Source: Gammaproteobacteria bacterium (lineage in GTDB: Bacteria; Pseudomonadota; Gammaproteobacteria; GCF-002020875). Taken from it: a stretch of 18,953 nt of DNA. Location: NCBI GenBank assembly GCA_018671205.1, contig JABHIC010000071.1, positions 1 to 18,953 of the forward strand, written 5' to 3'. Positions 10,552 to 18,878 of this stretch are shown here, one piece after another (positions within the stretch are counted from its first letter, which is position 1; each line of letters opens with the position of its first letter). The translations under genes and the position numbers were made by a program. The notes below the pieces were generated by a model. That model ran no database searches. It worked only from the letters and a program-made list of their open reading frames with translations, and was not told the origin of the DNA.

Positions 10552-11447
10552 GTGTGGTGGGTTAACTCCGTTGATGATAACCAAGCACCCCCCTGTTTTT
10601 TCCCCATTAACATAGCGATGGTTGCAACACTGCCTGCAGATAGGCAGTAGTCAGCAATGACTGAGACGGAGTGAAAGGGGTCTTTCACGGGCCAACCACT
10701 CTTTGGATCAAGAATATGGCTGTAGGTTTTGCCTTTGACCACCATGCAGCGCTCGTAGTCACCGCTGGTTGCGATAGCACCACGATAGATAGGGACAGTT
10801 GCTGCCACTCGTGGTTTGCCCGTTTGCTTTTGGGTGTGTGATGGAATGCCAATACTCCAAGGAGAGCCATCAGGGTGGGGGCCAAGGATGCGAATATCAC
10901 CCCCCATATTCACCATTGCAGAGGTGATTCCCGCTTGTTGTAGCAGAGAGGCGACTCGATCAGCTGCATACTCTTTGCCGATGCCACCGAGGTCAATCTC
11001 CATCCCTTTTTGTGGCAAGTCGATGGTGTTGGAACTCCTGCTGATCTGACTCCAACCAATCAGAGGAAGTAGTACATCAACCTGCTGTTGAGTAGGGAGC
11101 TGCTGTTTTTTATCAAACTTCCAAACCTGTCGAAGTACACCGGAAGTGATATCAAATCGCCCCTCGCTCTGCTGATAGCAAGAATCGGCATACTCCAACA
11201 GTGCGTGAGTCTCTGCATCAATGATCGTATGCTGTACTCCAGCATTGTAGTTGATGGCAGAGAGTAGACTGTCTGGCCTATAGCGACTGTATTTCTTTAC
11301 AATTCGTGCTACCTCTTGCTCAGCTCGCTCCATTAAATGAGCAATGAAGGAGGCTGGCTGGTGACTATGTAATCGAATTTCATTGTTACAGGCCATCGCT
11401 TGAAAGCGGTGGCTATGGAGGGGGAGCGGCGTTGGTATAGCAGGAAT
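10545..11447 (-). CDS. apbE: FAD:protein FMN transferase, ApbE family (start uncertain)
   Basis: ApbE enzymes move FMN from FAD to a Ser/Thr of target proteins, using Mg2+. Family blocks are present in order: EIRLHS, YSRYRPDSLLSAIN, GRFDITSGVLRQVW, EIDLGGIGKEYAADR, NMGGDIRILGPHPDG, ATSGDYER, SHILDPKSGWPV. The last block reads LSAGSVAT where classical ApbE has an Ala-Asp pair, as I recall for the subtype linked to DUF3570/DUF4266. No signal peptide is seen. The first ATG (11396) has no ribosome site and falls inside the first conserved strand (HRFQAM). The frame stays open back to the DUF3570 stop, and an ATT at 11447 sits 8 nt after AAAGG, so an ATT start is proposed; starting at 11396 loses 17 residues. 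Last gene of the minus-strand operon, overlapping the cytochrome gene end by 7 nt. Confidence 0.9.
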
Positions 11448-11459
11448 TTGAGATACCTT

Positions 11460-12614
11460 TTAGAATTTTTGTTGAAGAGATAGGGCAAAAATGGTCGCCT
11501 CAACAGACTCTAACTGATTTCCTTTATTGCTGAACTGCAGGCTGTTGCTTTGACGGTAGTACTGGAGATCAATGTTTAGCTGAAGTTGTGCATCAACTCT
11601 CCTTGAAAATTGGATGCCAGGTGTAATGGCCCCAAAAGCCGCTAGGCGGTGGTCTGTAGAGAAGGGCTGGCCCAAGGCAACTGGTGTGAGTAGCTGGTCT
11701 GCAAAGTAAAAATCGGCATCTCCCTGCGTGTGATAGCGGAAAGAGAGCTGAGTTGACCAAGGGCCACTGCTATCTTTATTCCATGAAAGATCAATGGTAT
11801 CTGCATATACCCCCCAGTCATCGAGGTAGTGGCGATAGTCACTGCTGAGGCTTCCGCCTAATTCAGGAAAATATTTACGCAAGCTGAATAGCCATGCCCA
11901 AGCCTTACGCTCGGTTGGTCTCTGGTCAGCAATGATGGTTGGCGCAGGGCCGATCTCCGGATTAAAAAGCATAGTGAACTTATAGGGGTCAGAATAGTAG
12001 CCGTGACCTGTAGCATAGCTCAGGTTGCTCTGTAGAATGAGAGTGGGTGAGATGGTCTGAGTTACGCCGACCAAGTAGTTATTGGTAGAGCGCTTCTGTT
12101 GAAGTGCCGGCTGGTTGGTTGCTGAAATTTGATCACTAGAGTGGCCAGCTCCAAAGGAGAGCAAAGTATTCTTTTGGTTGAATGCTTGGTTAATTCCCAA
12201 ATTTAATGAGCGAGATCTGTAGTCATTTTCATCAGAGTAACCGTTACCGATGGAGATCGTTGTATCCTCGGCATAGTGGCTATACTTCAAGTCGAGCTCT
12301 CTGCGTGACTCAGTGATTGATGGATTGCTCAGTACCTCAATGGCAGTACCATCTGGGTTGGTAACAAATTGTGGAGAGGCACCTGACAGAGACTCTAAAA
12401 CTGCAGTAACTTCCAGCTCAGCGGATGCGGATAGTGGATGCTTGAGATGAGCACTCTGCTCCTCTACAGAGATGCGGTTATCCTTCTCGTTATATTTAAG
12501 CAGCTGGTACTCACCTTCATACTCAATGATTGGGCCAGCTTGTGCTGGTAGAGCGGCTCCCAGTAGTAGAGCGGCAGCGGTTGTTAAAAGTACGGGTTTT
12601 TCAGTTACAGCCAC
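11460..12614 (-). CDS. DUF3570 family outer-membrane beta-barrel protein
   Basis: Predicted outer-membrane barrel of the DUF3570 family; its molecular role is not established. It has a signal peptide ending in LPAQA, then IEYEGEYQLLKYNEKDNRI and LESLSGASPQFV near the N-terminus, typical of the family, followed by alternating amphipathic strands and a C-terminal Phe (LQQKF), the usual barrel-assembly signal. GTG at 12614 is the chosen start because GGAGG lies 8 nt upstream and the signal peptide follows directly; the frame is open further up, but that part is antisense to nothing and out of frame with the DUF4266 gene it overlaps. It overlaps the DUF4266 gene by 14 nt, so the two are probably translationally coupled. 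The apbE coding frame continues after its TAA stop. Confidence 0.88.
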   Translation of the reverse strand: MAVTEKPVLLTTAAALLLGAALPAQAGPIIEYEGEYQLLKYNEKDNRISVEEQSAHLKHPLSASAELEVTAVLESLSGASPQFVTNPDGTAIEVLSNPSITESRRELDLKYSHYAEDTTISIGNGYSDENDYRSRSLNLGINQAFNQKNTLLSFGAGHSSDQISATNQPALQQKRSTNNYLVGVTQTISPTLILQSNLSYATGHGYYSDPYKFTMLFNPEIGPAPTIIADQRPTERKAWAWLFSLRKYFPELGGSLSSDYRHYLDDWGVYADTIDLSWNKDSSGPWSTQLSFRYHTQGDADFYFADQLLTPVALGQPFSTDHRLAAFGAITPGIQFSRRVDAQLQLNIDLQYYRQSNSLQFSNKGNQLESVEATIFALSLQQKF

Positions 12615-12816
12615 ATCCACCCCCTCCAGCGCTGCTTCCTCCTCGTGAGGCCTCTTTGCTGATATGAATTTGAGCACGAGAACGTCCAGCCAACACGTTA
12701 CTGCCAAAGGTCATGTCGCTACGCGCCAAGTAGCCGCGCTCCCAAGGCTTAACGGGGGTTGTACACCCTTGCAGTAAGAGTGTAAGTAGAATCAGTGGGG
12801 GCAAGTGTTGAATCAT
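12601..12816 (-). CDS. DUF4266 small lipoprotein with Gly/Cys tail
   Basis: A 71-residue lipoprotein: N-terminal hydrophobic segment and lipobox LLLQGC (lipidated Cys18), then the DUF4266 core VKPWERGYLARSDMTF, a short HISKEAS segment and a tail GGSSAGGGGCGCN at the extreme C-terminus. The core and the CGCN ending are hallmarks of this family, which in my knowledge is regularly encoded with DUF3570, ApbE and TlpA-like proteins; its function is unknown. No Asp at +2, so outer-membrane sorting is expected. No clear ribosome site precedes the ATG. The tail could bind metal, form disulfides or be modified; nothing here decides between these. Confidence 0.85.
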   Translation of the reverse strand: MIQHLPPLILLTLLLQGCTTPVKPWERGYLARSDMTFGSNVLAGRSRAQIHISKEASRGGSSAGGGGCGCN

Positions 12817-12832
12817 AGTGTTATTTTGTTTT

Positions 12833-12860
12833 TACCCCTTGCAGGGGGAGAGTTGGGGTA
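12833..12860 (-). other. Inverted repeat between tlpA-like and DUF4266 genes
   Basis: TACCCC and GGGGTA form a perfect 6-bp stem in the 71-nt intercistronic gap, and an alternative CCCC/GGGG pairing overlaps it. An A-rich stretch follows on the minus strand rather than a T-tract, so it is not a terminator. It may stabilise or process the operon mRNA. Confidence 0.3.
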
Positions 12861-12887
12861 GTACATGAGTTTATGAAAATCTTATAT

Positions 12888-13424
12888 TTACTCTGCAAGC
12901 AGTACCTCAATTTCCTTGTGGATAGTTGAGGCGATACCTTCATGAAAACCGTAGTGGATAGATCGAATGATACCTTTTGTATCGATTAAATAAGAGGTAG
13001 GCATCGCCAGTAAATCATAGTGTGTAGCAGTTTCGCCAGAGCTATCATGGAGTATTGTGAGCTCTTTGGAAAAGTTTTTCAAAAAATGGTCAATGGATTT
13101 CTGCTCTTGATCAAGGCTGATAGCGACCACTTTAAACCCCTGAGTAGAGAAGTCATCTTGTAACTGCTCCATAAAGGGAAAAGAGATACGGCATGGGGGA
13201 CACCATGAAGCCCAGAAATCTAGATAGACTACCTTCCCCTGAAGCTCAGATAGGGAGAGAGTGGTAGCAGGATGCCCTTGAATCGTGGGTAATGTAAAGT
13301 GAGTAGCGGGATCACCCACGGATACAGCCAGTAGTGGTGGGCTAAGGAGCAGTGGAATGAGCAGTACGATAGCGGAGAGAGCCTTTCGTGCTTGTATTGA
13401 AAATATAGAAAATGGGTGGGGCAT
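12888..13424 (-). CDS. TlpA/ResA-like periplasmic thiol-disulfide oxidoreductase
   Basis: Thioredoxin-fold protein acting outside the cytoplasm, expected to reduce or exchange disulfides. It has a hydrophobic N-terminal segment (about 15-33, signal peptide or anchor), the TlpA/AhpC-TSA entry GDPATHFTLPTIQG, the active site WCPPC with Cys75 and Cys78, and a cis-Pro142 in MPTSYLID. A length of 178 residues is normal. A good ribosome site (GGAG, 7 nt) precedes ATG13424. It is the first gene of the operon with DUF4266, DUF3570 and apbE, behind a triple regulator box. Possible clients are the Cys-ending DUF4266 lipoprotein or the heme-binding cysteines of the nearby cytochrome; this is inference. 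ResA/CcmG-type roles in cytochrome c maturation are the known precedent. Confidence 0.9.
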   Translation of the reverse strand: MPHPFSIFSIQARKALSAIVLLIPLLLSPPLLAVSVGDPATHFTLPTIQGHPATTLSLSELQGKVVYLDFWASWCPPCRISFPFMEQLQDDFSTQGFKVVAISLDQEQKSIDHFLKNFSKELTILHDSSGETATHYDLLAMPTSYLIDTKGIIRSIHYGFHEGIASTIHKEIEVLLAE

Positions 13425-13477
13425 TGTGTTACTCCAGATCAGTTATTCTTTTTTGCGCTCTTTAGCTGCAAGAGTCT

Positions 13478-13505
13478 ATTAAGAAAAGCTTAAGAAAAGC
13501 TTAAG
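13478..13505 (-). promoter_or_regulatory. Triple PmrA-like half-site array upstream of the tlpA-DUF4266-DUF3570-apbE operon
   Basis: Read on the minus strand, CTTAAG (13505-13500), CTTAAG (13494-13489) and CTTAAT (13483-13478) are spaced by identical CTTTT pentamers, giving an exact 11-bp period. The array lies 54-81 nt before the tlpA-like start codon. A weak -10 (TAAAGA) lies 13 nt downstream. OmpR/PhoB-family regulators of the PmrA/BasR and QseB kind bind such repeats. Confidence 0.6.
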
Positions 13506-13537
13506 AAAAAACGAAATACTGGAGTGGCTGGTTGAGG

Positions 13538-13577
13538 GGGCTATCCAAGGAAGGGAAGTTTGGCTCTTGAATAGCCC
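13538..13577 (-). terminator. Possible terminator or 3' hairpin of the glycine-rich protein operon
   Basis: GGGCTATTC (minus strand, 13577-13569) pairs with GGATAGCCC (13546-13538): nine pairs including a G-U that exists only in minus-strand RNA, with a 22-nt loop. The hairpin starts 17 nt after the stop of the 13594 gene. No T-tract follows directly, so intrinsic termination is doubtful. Confidence 0.3.
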
Positions 13578-13593
13578 TCTAGTTGGTCATTTT

Positions 13594-14736
13594 TTACTCC
13601 ACTACATAGGCAACTACCATCATGACCCCAGACTGTAGGGTCAGTGTCACACTGCCATTGCCATCGGCATCGAGGGTGGCATCGGCAGTGGTTACGGTTT
13701 GTGCTCTACTATTAGAGACCGTTACTCGGATGGTGGTATCCTCTGCCAGACCACTACTGGAGAGCTGTAGTGTCTGTTCACCCGCCTGTTCCAATACCAA
13801 GGGGGTACCCGGTGTTACGGCTTCACCACCTAGCTGGGTGATCTGGATCTGTTGAGAGGAGGGGGATAGATCCAGTGAGAGTTGTTGGAACTCAATGGTA
13901 TAGTGTGTTGCGCCTGTGAAGGTGCTGCGGTTATCCAAGGTTTCGAAAATGGCACGTGCCGACTGTACCTCTCCGTTACCACTGATCTGATTGGCAACCA
14001 GATGGATCACCCCGGCAGCGCCATCCCCGCCATCACCATTACCATTACCTCCAGCACCTCCGCGTGCAGAGATAACTCCGTTATGAGCAATGGAACCTGA
14101 GCTTGCAATCAGTATGGCTCCACCTCCACCGCCACCGCTTCCTCTAGTACTGCTGGTGGTGTAAAAAGATCCTCCTCCACCAGAACCTCCAATCAGCGGT
14201 TGTAGTCGCCTATCTGAAGGTGCAGGGGTTAAAGATCCATCATCACCGTAACTAATGCTGAAATTTCCAGCTCCCCCTCCAGGCCCATAGCCGACAAAGC
14301 CGCCTGAATAGCTGGCACTGCCGGGGATTCCTGTTGACCCACCATCAAACCCCCCCGGGCCACCTCTTCCCCCAACCACCTGAGTGGATACCCCTGAAAT
14401 ATTTCCACTCTCACCGTTCAGGTTCAACGTACCATCAATCACCACATCCCCCGTCACAATCAACCGAACCGGTTGGCTGTAGTTGCTACTCCCACCTCCC
14501 GTTGGGGTAAAGGTGACAGCACAATTTTCGTTTATAGTGATTGAGCTGAACTGCTTGATCCCGCTCTCGCCGACATCGAGTGTGATCGGGGTGTCGGCAT
14601 CTGGGCAGTCGGTCTCATCCAGAGTCCAGTCACCATCGGCCCCGGTGCCATTGCTGTTGAAGGTAAAGGTGGCCAGCGCCAGTTGCGGCAGTAGTAGGGC
14701 CAGCCCTGTGGTCAGTAGTTGAGTCTTTGGTTTCAT
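13594..14736 (-). CDS. Glycine-rich secreted protein of unknown function
   Basis: A 380-residue exported protein. The signal peptide (about 1-22) ends LALA. It is followed by a beta-rich part with VIDGTLNLNG, then a glycine-rich core (about 120-245) with clusters such as GGRGGPGG, GGSGGGGS and GGGGGGAILIAS and the recurring pattern 'G-x-I-x-x-N-G-x-I-S-A-R-G-G', and a C-terminal Ig-like beta domain with VTVSNS and ATLDADGNGSVTLTL. Similar glycine-rich, stacked-strand proteins occur widely in bacteria as surface or matrix proteins, without a proven function I can name. A strong ribosome site (GGAGAG) precedes the ATG, 29 nt after the stop of the 17603 gene, so the two form an operon. It has no GWNL module. 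Confidence 0.75.
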   Translation of the reverse strand: MKPKTQLLTTGLALLLPQLALATFTFNSNGTGADGDWTLDETDCPDADTPITLDVGESGIKQFSSITINENCAVTFTPTGGGSSNYSQPVRLIVTGDVVIDGTLNLNGESGNISGVSTQVVGGRGGPGGFDGGSTGIPGSASYSGGFVGYGPGGGAGNFSISYGDDGSLTPAPSDRRLQPLIGGSGGGGSFYTTSSTRGSGGGGGGAILIASSGSIAHNGVISARGGAGGNGNGDGGDGAAGVIHLVANQISGNGEVQSARAIFETLDNRSTFTGATHYTIEFQQLSLDLSPSSQQIQITQLGGEAVTPGTPLVLEQAGEQTLQLSSSGLAEDTTIRVTVSNSRAQTVTTADATLDADGNGSVTLTLQSGVMMVVAYVVE

Positions 14737-14765
14737 CTTCTCTCTCCAACAAAGGTAATCGGTAA

Positions 14766-17603
14766 CTAGGGGGCGGTAATATCGGTGATGATTGCAGGTT
14801 GGCGTTCTGCACGCTGCGCCGGTATAAATAGCTCAATCTGCGGTAGACTCTGGGCAACCTCTCCCCAGTGCAGGGTCAGTGCTGTAGGCAGCGTAATCTC
14901 ACTACTCTCTACCACCTCAATAGTGCGTCTCTCGGTGGTTGTGGCACCTTCCGTTTCTATGGTAATGGTGATGTTATAGCGGCCCGCCTCACCAAAACTC
15001 ACCCCCTCGGCGGTTGTGCCAACCAGAGGGGCATTGCCATCGCCAAAGTCCCAGCGGACCGTCTTGCCGCTGCTGTCAATCCCCTCTAGGGTAAAGCGTA
15101 GTGTGCTACCCACCACTGCCCGGTAGTCAGGAAGTCGCTGTAGTAGTGGCAGTGAACGGTGTTGGTTGGGGATATGGAGTGCTACACGGTCTATTGGTAA
15201 CGGTGGATCACTGGGGATCCAGACCTGCATCAAAAATAGAGGTCGTGCGCCCCCAGCTTGTTGTAGCTGCCGGGTGAACCAGCTCAGGTAGGGCTCCACC
15301 TCTCCACTGAATTCATTCAGTGCTGGCTGCATCGGGTTGTCGTAGCTGTCCACTACCAGATTTAGTGTCGGGGTGGGTGTCTCTTCACCCTCGACACTTG
15401 CTCCCTCCCCCAGAGAGAGTTGGTAGAGACCCTCTGGGTTGAGTGGTGTGGTCTGATCTTGATCGCCCAACCCATCGGTGTCTGGTACCAAGTGGAGGGT
15501 GCGGTGAAACCAGAGCGGGATGTAGCTAATTTCGCCACCATGCCCACTCAGTTTGAGCTGTTGCTCAACACTGCTGTAGTTCATATATTTATTAAAGAAT
15601 AGAGAGACTACATCTCCACGGTCAGAAGAGAAGTTCATCTCATCAACTTCGGGGGCTCCACCGGGGTCGCTGGTTGGGCGTTTCGGTAGCAGGATCTCGA
15701 TATCATTGATCTCATTCGCGGCATCGATGGCCGACTCCACACTGTTGATGGTGAGGTACTGTTCAGTGGGTAGCCCCAGCCCCACTTTGTTGGTGTCGAT
15801 GATGCCGGAGACCAGCGAGGTGGTGCCGAGATCCACCCCGGAGAAGTAGAGCTTGCGGCCGCTGAGCTGCCAAGCGTAGATGTCGTAGCGGCGGTCATCA
15901 AATAGGGTCTGAGTCTCTCCGTTGAGTAAGTTGGATATCTTGACCACGGTGACTTCACCGTAGAACTCTACGTCTTGCTGGTCGGTATAGTAGATGGAGC
16001 GCTCGGAGATGCGTACCGGTACGGTGCGGCGGCGCTGGCCTTGAAAGTTGATTGTTGCCACCGGATCGACCTTGTGGGGAAGAATGCTACGCACGGTCAC
16101 TCGGCTGCTGGAGATGTTCATCCCGTAGAGGGTGCCATCATCGCCGAGGAAGGTAGAGGCGGGGGTCTGCTCTAAGGGCAGAAAGGCCCTGTAGACTCCG
16201 CCGGTATCACGGCTCCGAACCAGGTTGAGTTTACTGTTCTCTATCCAGAAGGCAGTACGGTAGTGGTCGGTAGAGAGGTAGCTGGGTAGACGATCACCGA
16301 TGGTGATGGATTCACCATTGCGGTAGAGCCACATTTTGCTCTCTTGAGTGATGCCGTTGGTCCCTTGGTAGATCAGCTCGCCATGTTCGAGCACTAGAAA
16401 GAAGTTGATCTGCTGTGCGTCATTGGTGATTGCGGTAGTGGTGTTGTTGTTGGGGTTGTGGCGGTAGATCAGTGGTTTCCAGCCTGATGTTTTGCTGATT
16501 GTCGTACTATCACCACCGCCATTGATAGTAAAGGGTTGGGCCGCAAACCAAGCGTTGCCCTCCCCGTCAAACTGGATGGGTTTGCGCTCATCCCCCAGCT
16601 TTTCACGAAAGCTGTCTAGGTCACTGCGTAGGTAGAGTCCGTTCTCTACGCAATGGCTGCTGTTATCTGAGATGCTGACCCGAAATAGAGCGCAGTTCTC
16701 ATCGGCCACCAGAGTGCTACTGTTGTCGGTATCCAATACTACATAGACATGGCTGGCAGTGGGGTCAATCGCAGTGTAGAGTACCTTGACTGGGTAGTCG
16801 GATTCAAAAGCGGGTTGGGATTCTCCGCTCTCTTTTACCGCCATCAGGTTGGTGGAACCGGTACGGCGGTAGAGTTTGCGTTGCAATGAGGGGAAAAGGC
16901 GGTAAAGGATGTTGTCGACGAATCCCCGTGCAGCGATCGGTGATTGTGTTACCAAGTCATCATAGGCCTGAAGGGAGAGGGCATCATTGAGTTGAAAATA
17001 GAGGCTGCTTGATGGGTTGACAGGGGAAGATGGCGTTACCACGGTCTCTTCTGTGGAGCGGCTACCGCTCATTGCCACCCAGAGCGGGGTTCCTGTTGTG
17101 AGGCTCTGTTCGGTAGAGGGTACCCCCCACTGGCTGCCGTCATAATAGAGCAGTGTCTCCAGTGCCATCCCCTCATCTACCGCGGCGAGGCGGCTACGAG
17201 TCTCGGAGCTGCTCTCTGACTCGTTCAGTGTAATCAGATTCCAACCTGGATAGAGCAGTTCTCTATCCCCGTTCTGTGGTGCTGAGTCCCCATCCAGCTG
17301 CAGGCTGGCGCTGGTTGTGCTTTGAACCCATACAGCTTGCAGTGGTGTAAGGGTGGTTAGGTCACCGATCCCCCGTTGAAAGTCATAATAGTGCCACCTT
17401 TTGTCAGAAGATCCATAACTGAAAATGCGCTTTACCCCATCAATGGCATCGAGTTTGTTGAGCGCTTGTGTATCACTCACGGAGGGGGTCAATAGGTTCC
17501 AGCCGGGGGTGAGGGTGAACTCTTCAGCGCTGACTGAGTGTCCAAAAAGCAGAGAAAACAGTAGTAGCCAAAGGCGGTTATTGGGTAATATCCATTCATT
17601 CAT
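14766..17603 (-). CDS. Secreted GWNL-module protein with propeller-like, Ig-like and PKD domains
   Basis: A 945-residue extracellular protein with no recognised catalytic motif. Order: Sec signal peptide (1-26), two GWNL modules (Trp35 and Trp121; the first carries WHYYDFQRGIGDLTTL and AVWVQS), a long beta-strand region with repeated blade-like segments (about 260-650, possibly a beta-propeller), a Big_5/SbsA-like Ig domain (NFSSDRGDVVSLFFNKYM), and a PKD domain near the C-terminus with the diagnostic WDFGDG. ATG17603 is chosen because the signal peptide starts there; a TTG at 17654 would add 17 residues. Neither has a good ribosome site, and TATAAT at 17615-17610 would place the transcript start on or next to the ATG. 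It is divergent from gspI and forms an operon with the glycine-rich gene. T2SS export is inferred from the neighbours. Confidence 0.85.
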   Translation of the reverse strand: MNEWILPNNRLWLLLFSLLFGHSVSAEEFTLTPGWNLLTPSVSDTQALNKLDAIDGVKRIFSYGSSDKRWHYYDFQRGIGDLTTLTPLQAVWVQSTTSASLQLDGDSAPQNGDRELLYPGWNLITLNESESSSETRSRLAAVDEGMALETLLYYDGSQWGVPSTEQSLTTGTPLWVAMSGSRSTEETVVTPSSPVNPSSSLYFQLNDALSLQAYDDLVTQSPIAARGFVDNILYRLFPSLQRKLYRRTGSTNLMAVKESGESQPAFESDYPVKVLYTAIDPTASHVYVVLDTDNSSTLVADENCALFRVSISDNSSHCVENGLYLRSDLDSFREKLGDERKPIQFDGEGNAWFAAQPFTINGGGDSTTISKTSGWKPLIYRHNPNNNTTTAITNDAQQINFFLVLEHGELIYQGTNGITQESKMWLYRNGESITIGDRLPSYLSTDHYRTAFWIENSKLNLVRSRDTGGVYRAFLPLEQTPASTFLGDDGTLYGMNISSSRVTVRSILPHKVDPVATINFQGQRRRTVPVRISERSIYYTDQQDVEFYGEVTVVKISNLLNGETQTLFDDRRYDIYAWQLSGRKLYFSGVDLGTTSLVSGIIDTNKVGLGLPTEQYLTINSVESAIDAANEINDIEILLPKRPTSDPGGAPEVDEMNFSSDRGDVVSLFFNKYMNYSSVEQQLKLSGHGGEISYIPLWFHRTLHLVPDTDGLGDQDQTTPLNPEGLYQLSLGEGASVEGEETPTPTLNLVVDSYDNPMQPALNEFSGEVEPYLSWFTRQLQQAGGARPLFLMQVWIPSDPPLPIDRVALHIPNQHRSLPLLQRLPDYRAVVGSTLRFTLEGIDSSGKTVRWDFGDGNAPLVGTTAEGVSFGEAGRYNITITIETEGATTTERRTIEVVESSEITLPTALTLHWGEVAQSLPQIELFIPAQRAERQPAIITDITAP

Positions 17604-17609
17604 TCTGTG

Positions 17610-17615
17610 ATTATA
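17610..17615 (-). promoter_or_regulatory. Possible -10 element (TATAAT) for the 17603 gene
   Basis: A perfect TATAAT on the minus strand ends 6 nt before ATG17603, so transcription would start at about the A of the ATG. No convincing -35 is seen at 16-18 bp. If used, the mRNA would be leaderless. Confidence 0.3.
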
Positions 17616-17682
17616 GTACTGCCTGTGTGGTTTTTCTAGGTTGCCCGAAAACAAAGTAGTACAGGTATTAGATCCTTTTCCA

Positions 17683-17712
17683 TTGAGTGGCTGGGGGAGG
17701 CTGCGTTAAAAT
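17683..17712 (+). promoter_or_regulatory. Candidate sigma70 promoter for gspIJ
   Basis: TTGAGT (17683-17688) and TAAAAT (17707-17712) are separated by 18 bp, four and five matches to the consensus hexamers. The start would lie about 47 nt before GTG17766, leaving room for the AGGAG ribosome site at 17755-17759. Confidence 0.4.
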
Positions 17713-17765
17713 GACCCGCTTAAAAGATGTACCGACATCTATACATAACAATCTAGGAGTCTTTT

Positions 17766-18146
17766 GTGATCTTGAAGGGTAAACAGCTTGGCTTTACCTT
17801 GGTAGAGGTCTTGGTTGCGGTTACTATCCTGGCGATCGCAATGGGTGCGCTCATTGCCAGTGGGAGTGGTTTTGTACGGGATATAACATCGCTTCGAGAT
17901 CGTCATATTGCATCTTGGGTAGCCCAGAATCGTATTGCAGAGATTCGACTTGCAGAAAAATGGCCCTCTATCGGAGAGCGTAGTGGTTTTGATGTGATGG
18001 CAGCTAATGAGTGGGAGTGGCGTACAATCGTGAAAACAACACCTGATGAAGAAATACGAAAACTGAGTGTTCAGGTTTCCCATGCAAGTGATAAAGAGTT
18101 CTCTTCATTGATTACTATTGATTCATATCTTGCAAAAGGAAAGTAA
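17766..18146 (+). CDS. gspI: Type II secretion system minor pseudopilin GspI
   Basis: Minor pseudopilin that nucleates the GspI-J-K tip complex of the T2SS pseudopilus. The prepilin peptidase site lies between Gly9 and Phe10, followed by FTLVEVLVAVTILAIAMGA with Glu14 (Glu5 of the mature form). The GspI-specific stretch VAQNRIAEIRLAEKWPSIG follows the helix. A length of 126 residues is normal. The start is GTG with AGGAG 6 nt upstream. gspJ begins 4 nt after the stop, so the pair is co-translated. It lies 13.3 kb from gspH, with large secreted-protein and redox genes between, whereas these genes are normally adjacent. Confidence 0.93.
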   Translation: MILKGKQLGFTLVEVLVAVTILAIAMGALIASGSGFVRDITSLRDRHIASWVAQNRIAEIRLAEKWPSIGERSGFDVMAANEWEWRTIVKTTPDEEIRKLSVQVSHASDKEFSSLITIDSYLAKGK

Positions 18147-18150
18147 GAGA

Positions 18151-18780
18151 ATGGTTGTGAGAAAACAGGAGGTAGGATTAACCTTGCTGGAGCTGTTGAT
18201 TGCGCTTGCTATCTTCTCGCTGGTCTCGTTAATGTCTTATGGTGGACTGAAAACAGTATTGGATGGGCGTGAAGGAGGAGAGAGGGTTGCAGATCGCTTA
18301 GCTGAGATCGAGATTGCTTTCTCTATCTTTGAGAGAGATCTTCTACAAATCGTAAAACGTCCAATACGGGACGGCTATGGGGAGAGGGTGTCAGCCTTTA
18401 TCGGCGATGAAGAGGAGAACCTGTTGGAGTTTTCTCGTGGAGGACGGGCCAATCCACTACATCGACTCAGGTCATCGTTATTACGGGTACGTTATCAATT
18501 TGTAGATGGAATGTGGATTAGAAAAACCTGGGCGGTACTTGATCGAGGACAGGATTCAGAGCCACAAGAAGAGCCGCTGATTAGAGAGGTGGAGTCACTT
18601 AATATACGTTATATGAATGAGCAACAAGAGTGGGTTAGCGAGTGGAGTATTCCGGTGAACTCTACGGGCAATTTAACAGAAATTGAGAAAACCCAGGTGA
18701 GTTTGCCAGTTGCTGTAGAGATAATCATGGACTTGAAAGGGTGGGGGCGAATGCGTCGTCTGTTTTCTATACAGAGGTAA
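18151..18780 (+). CDS. gspJ: Type II secretion system minor pseudopilin GspJ
   Basis: Partner of GspI in the pseudopilus tip. The leader ends at Gly9 and the mature protein starts LTLLELLIALAIF, with Leu instead of Phe at +1 and Glu14 as the mature Glu5. The GspJ signature ERDLLQIVKRPIRDGYGERVSAFIG is clear. A length of 209 residues is typical. ATG18151 is chosen because it gives a normal 9-residue leader and follows an AAGAGA stretch; an upstream ATT would overlap gspI. The usual next gene, gspK, does not follow directly: 98 nt later a lipoprotein gene begins. Confidence 0.93.
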   Translation: MVVRKQEVGLTLLELLIALAIFSLVSLMSYGGLKTVLDGREGGERVADRLAEIEIAFSIFERDLLQIVKRPIRDGYGERVSAFIGDEEENLLEFSRGGRANPLHRLRSSLLRVRYQFVDGMWIRKTWAVLDRGQDSEPQEEPLIREVESLNIRYMNEQQEWVSEWSIPVNSTGNLTEIEKTQVSLPVAVEIIMDLKGWGRMRRLFSIQR

Positions 18781-18878
18781 AAACTGATAATTATAACATT
18801 TTATCTATATCTTTACGGCGCAAAGGATCGTAGAGTGACCAATTCTGAGAAAAATTTGTTGGCTGGGAGCTGATTTTT

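Noticed and set aside
12615..12707. Longer N-terminus for the DUF3570 protein starting at 12707.
   Set aside because: It would overlap most of the DUF4266 gene in another frame and bury the signal peptide behind 30 charged residues; GGAGG sits correctly for the GTG at 12614.
13888..13925. TGAT tetrapeptide in the glycine-rich protein as an FMN attachment site.
   Set aside because: The Asp lies at the wrong distance, and the context is a generic beta strand (STFTGATHYTI).
17739..18083. Minus-strand open frame of 114 codons opposite gspI.
   Set aside because: It is fully antisense to a clear pseudopilin gene, has no recognisable domain, and covers the gspI ribosome site.
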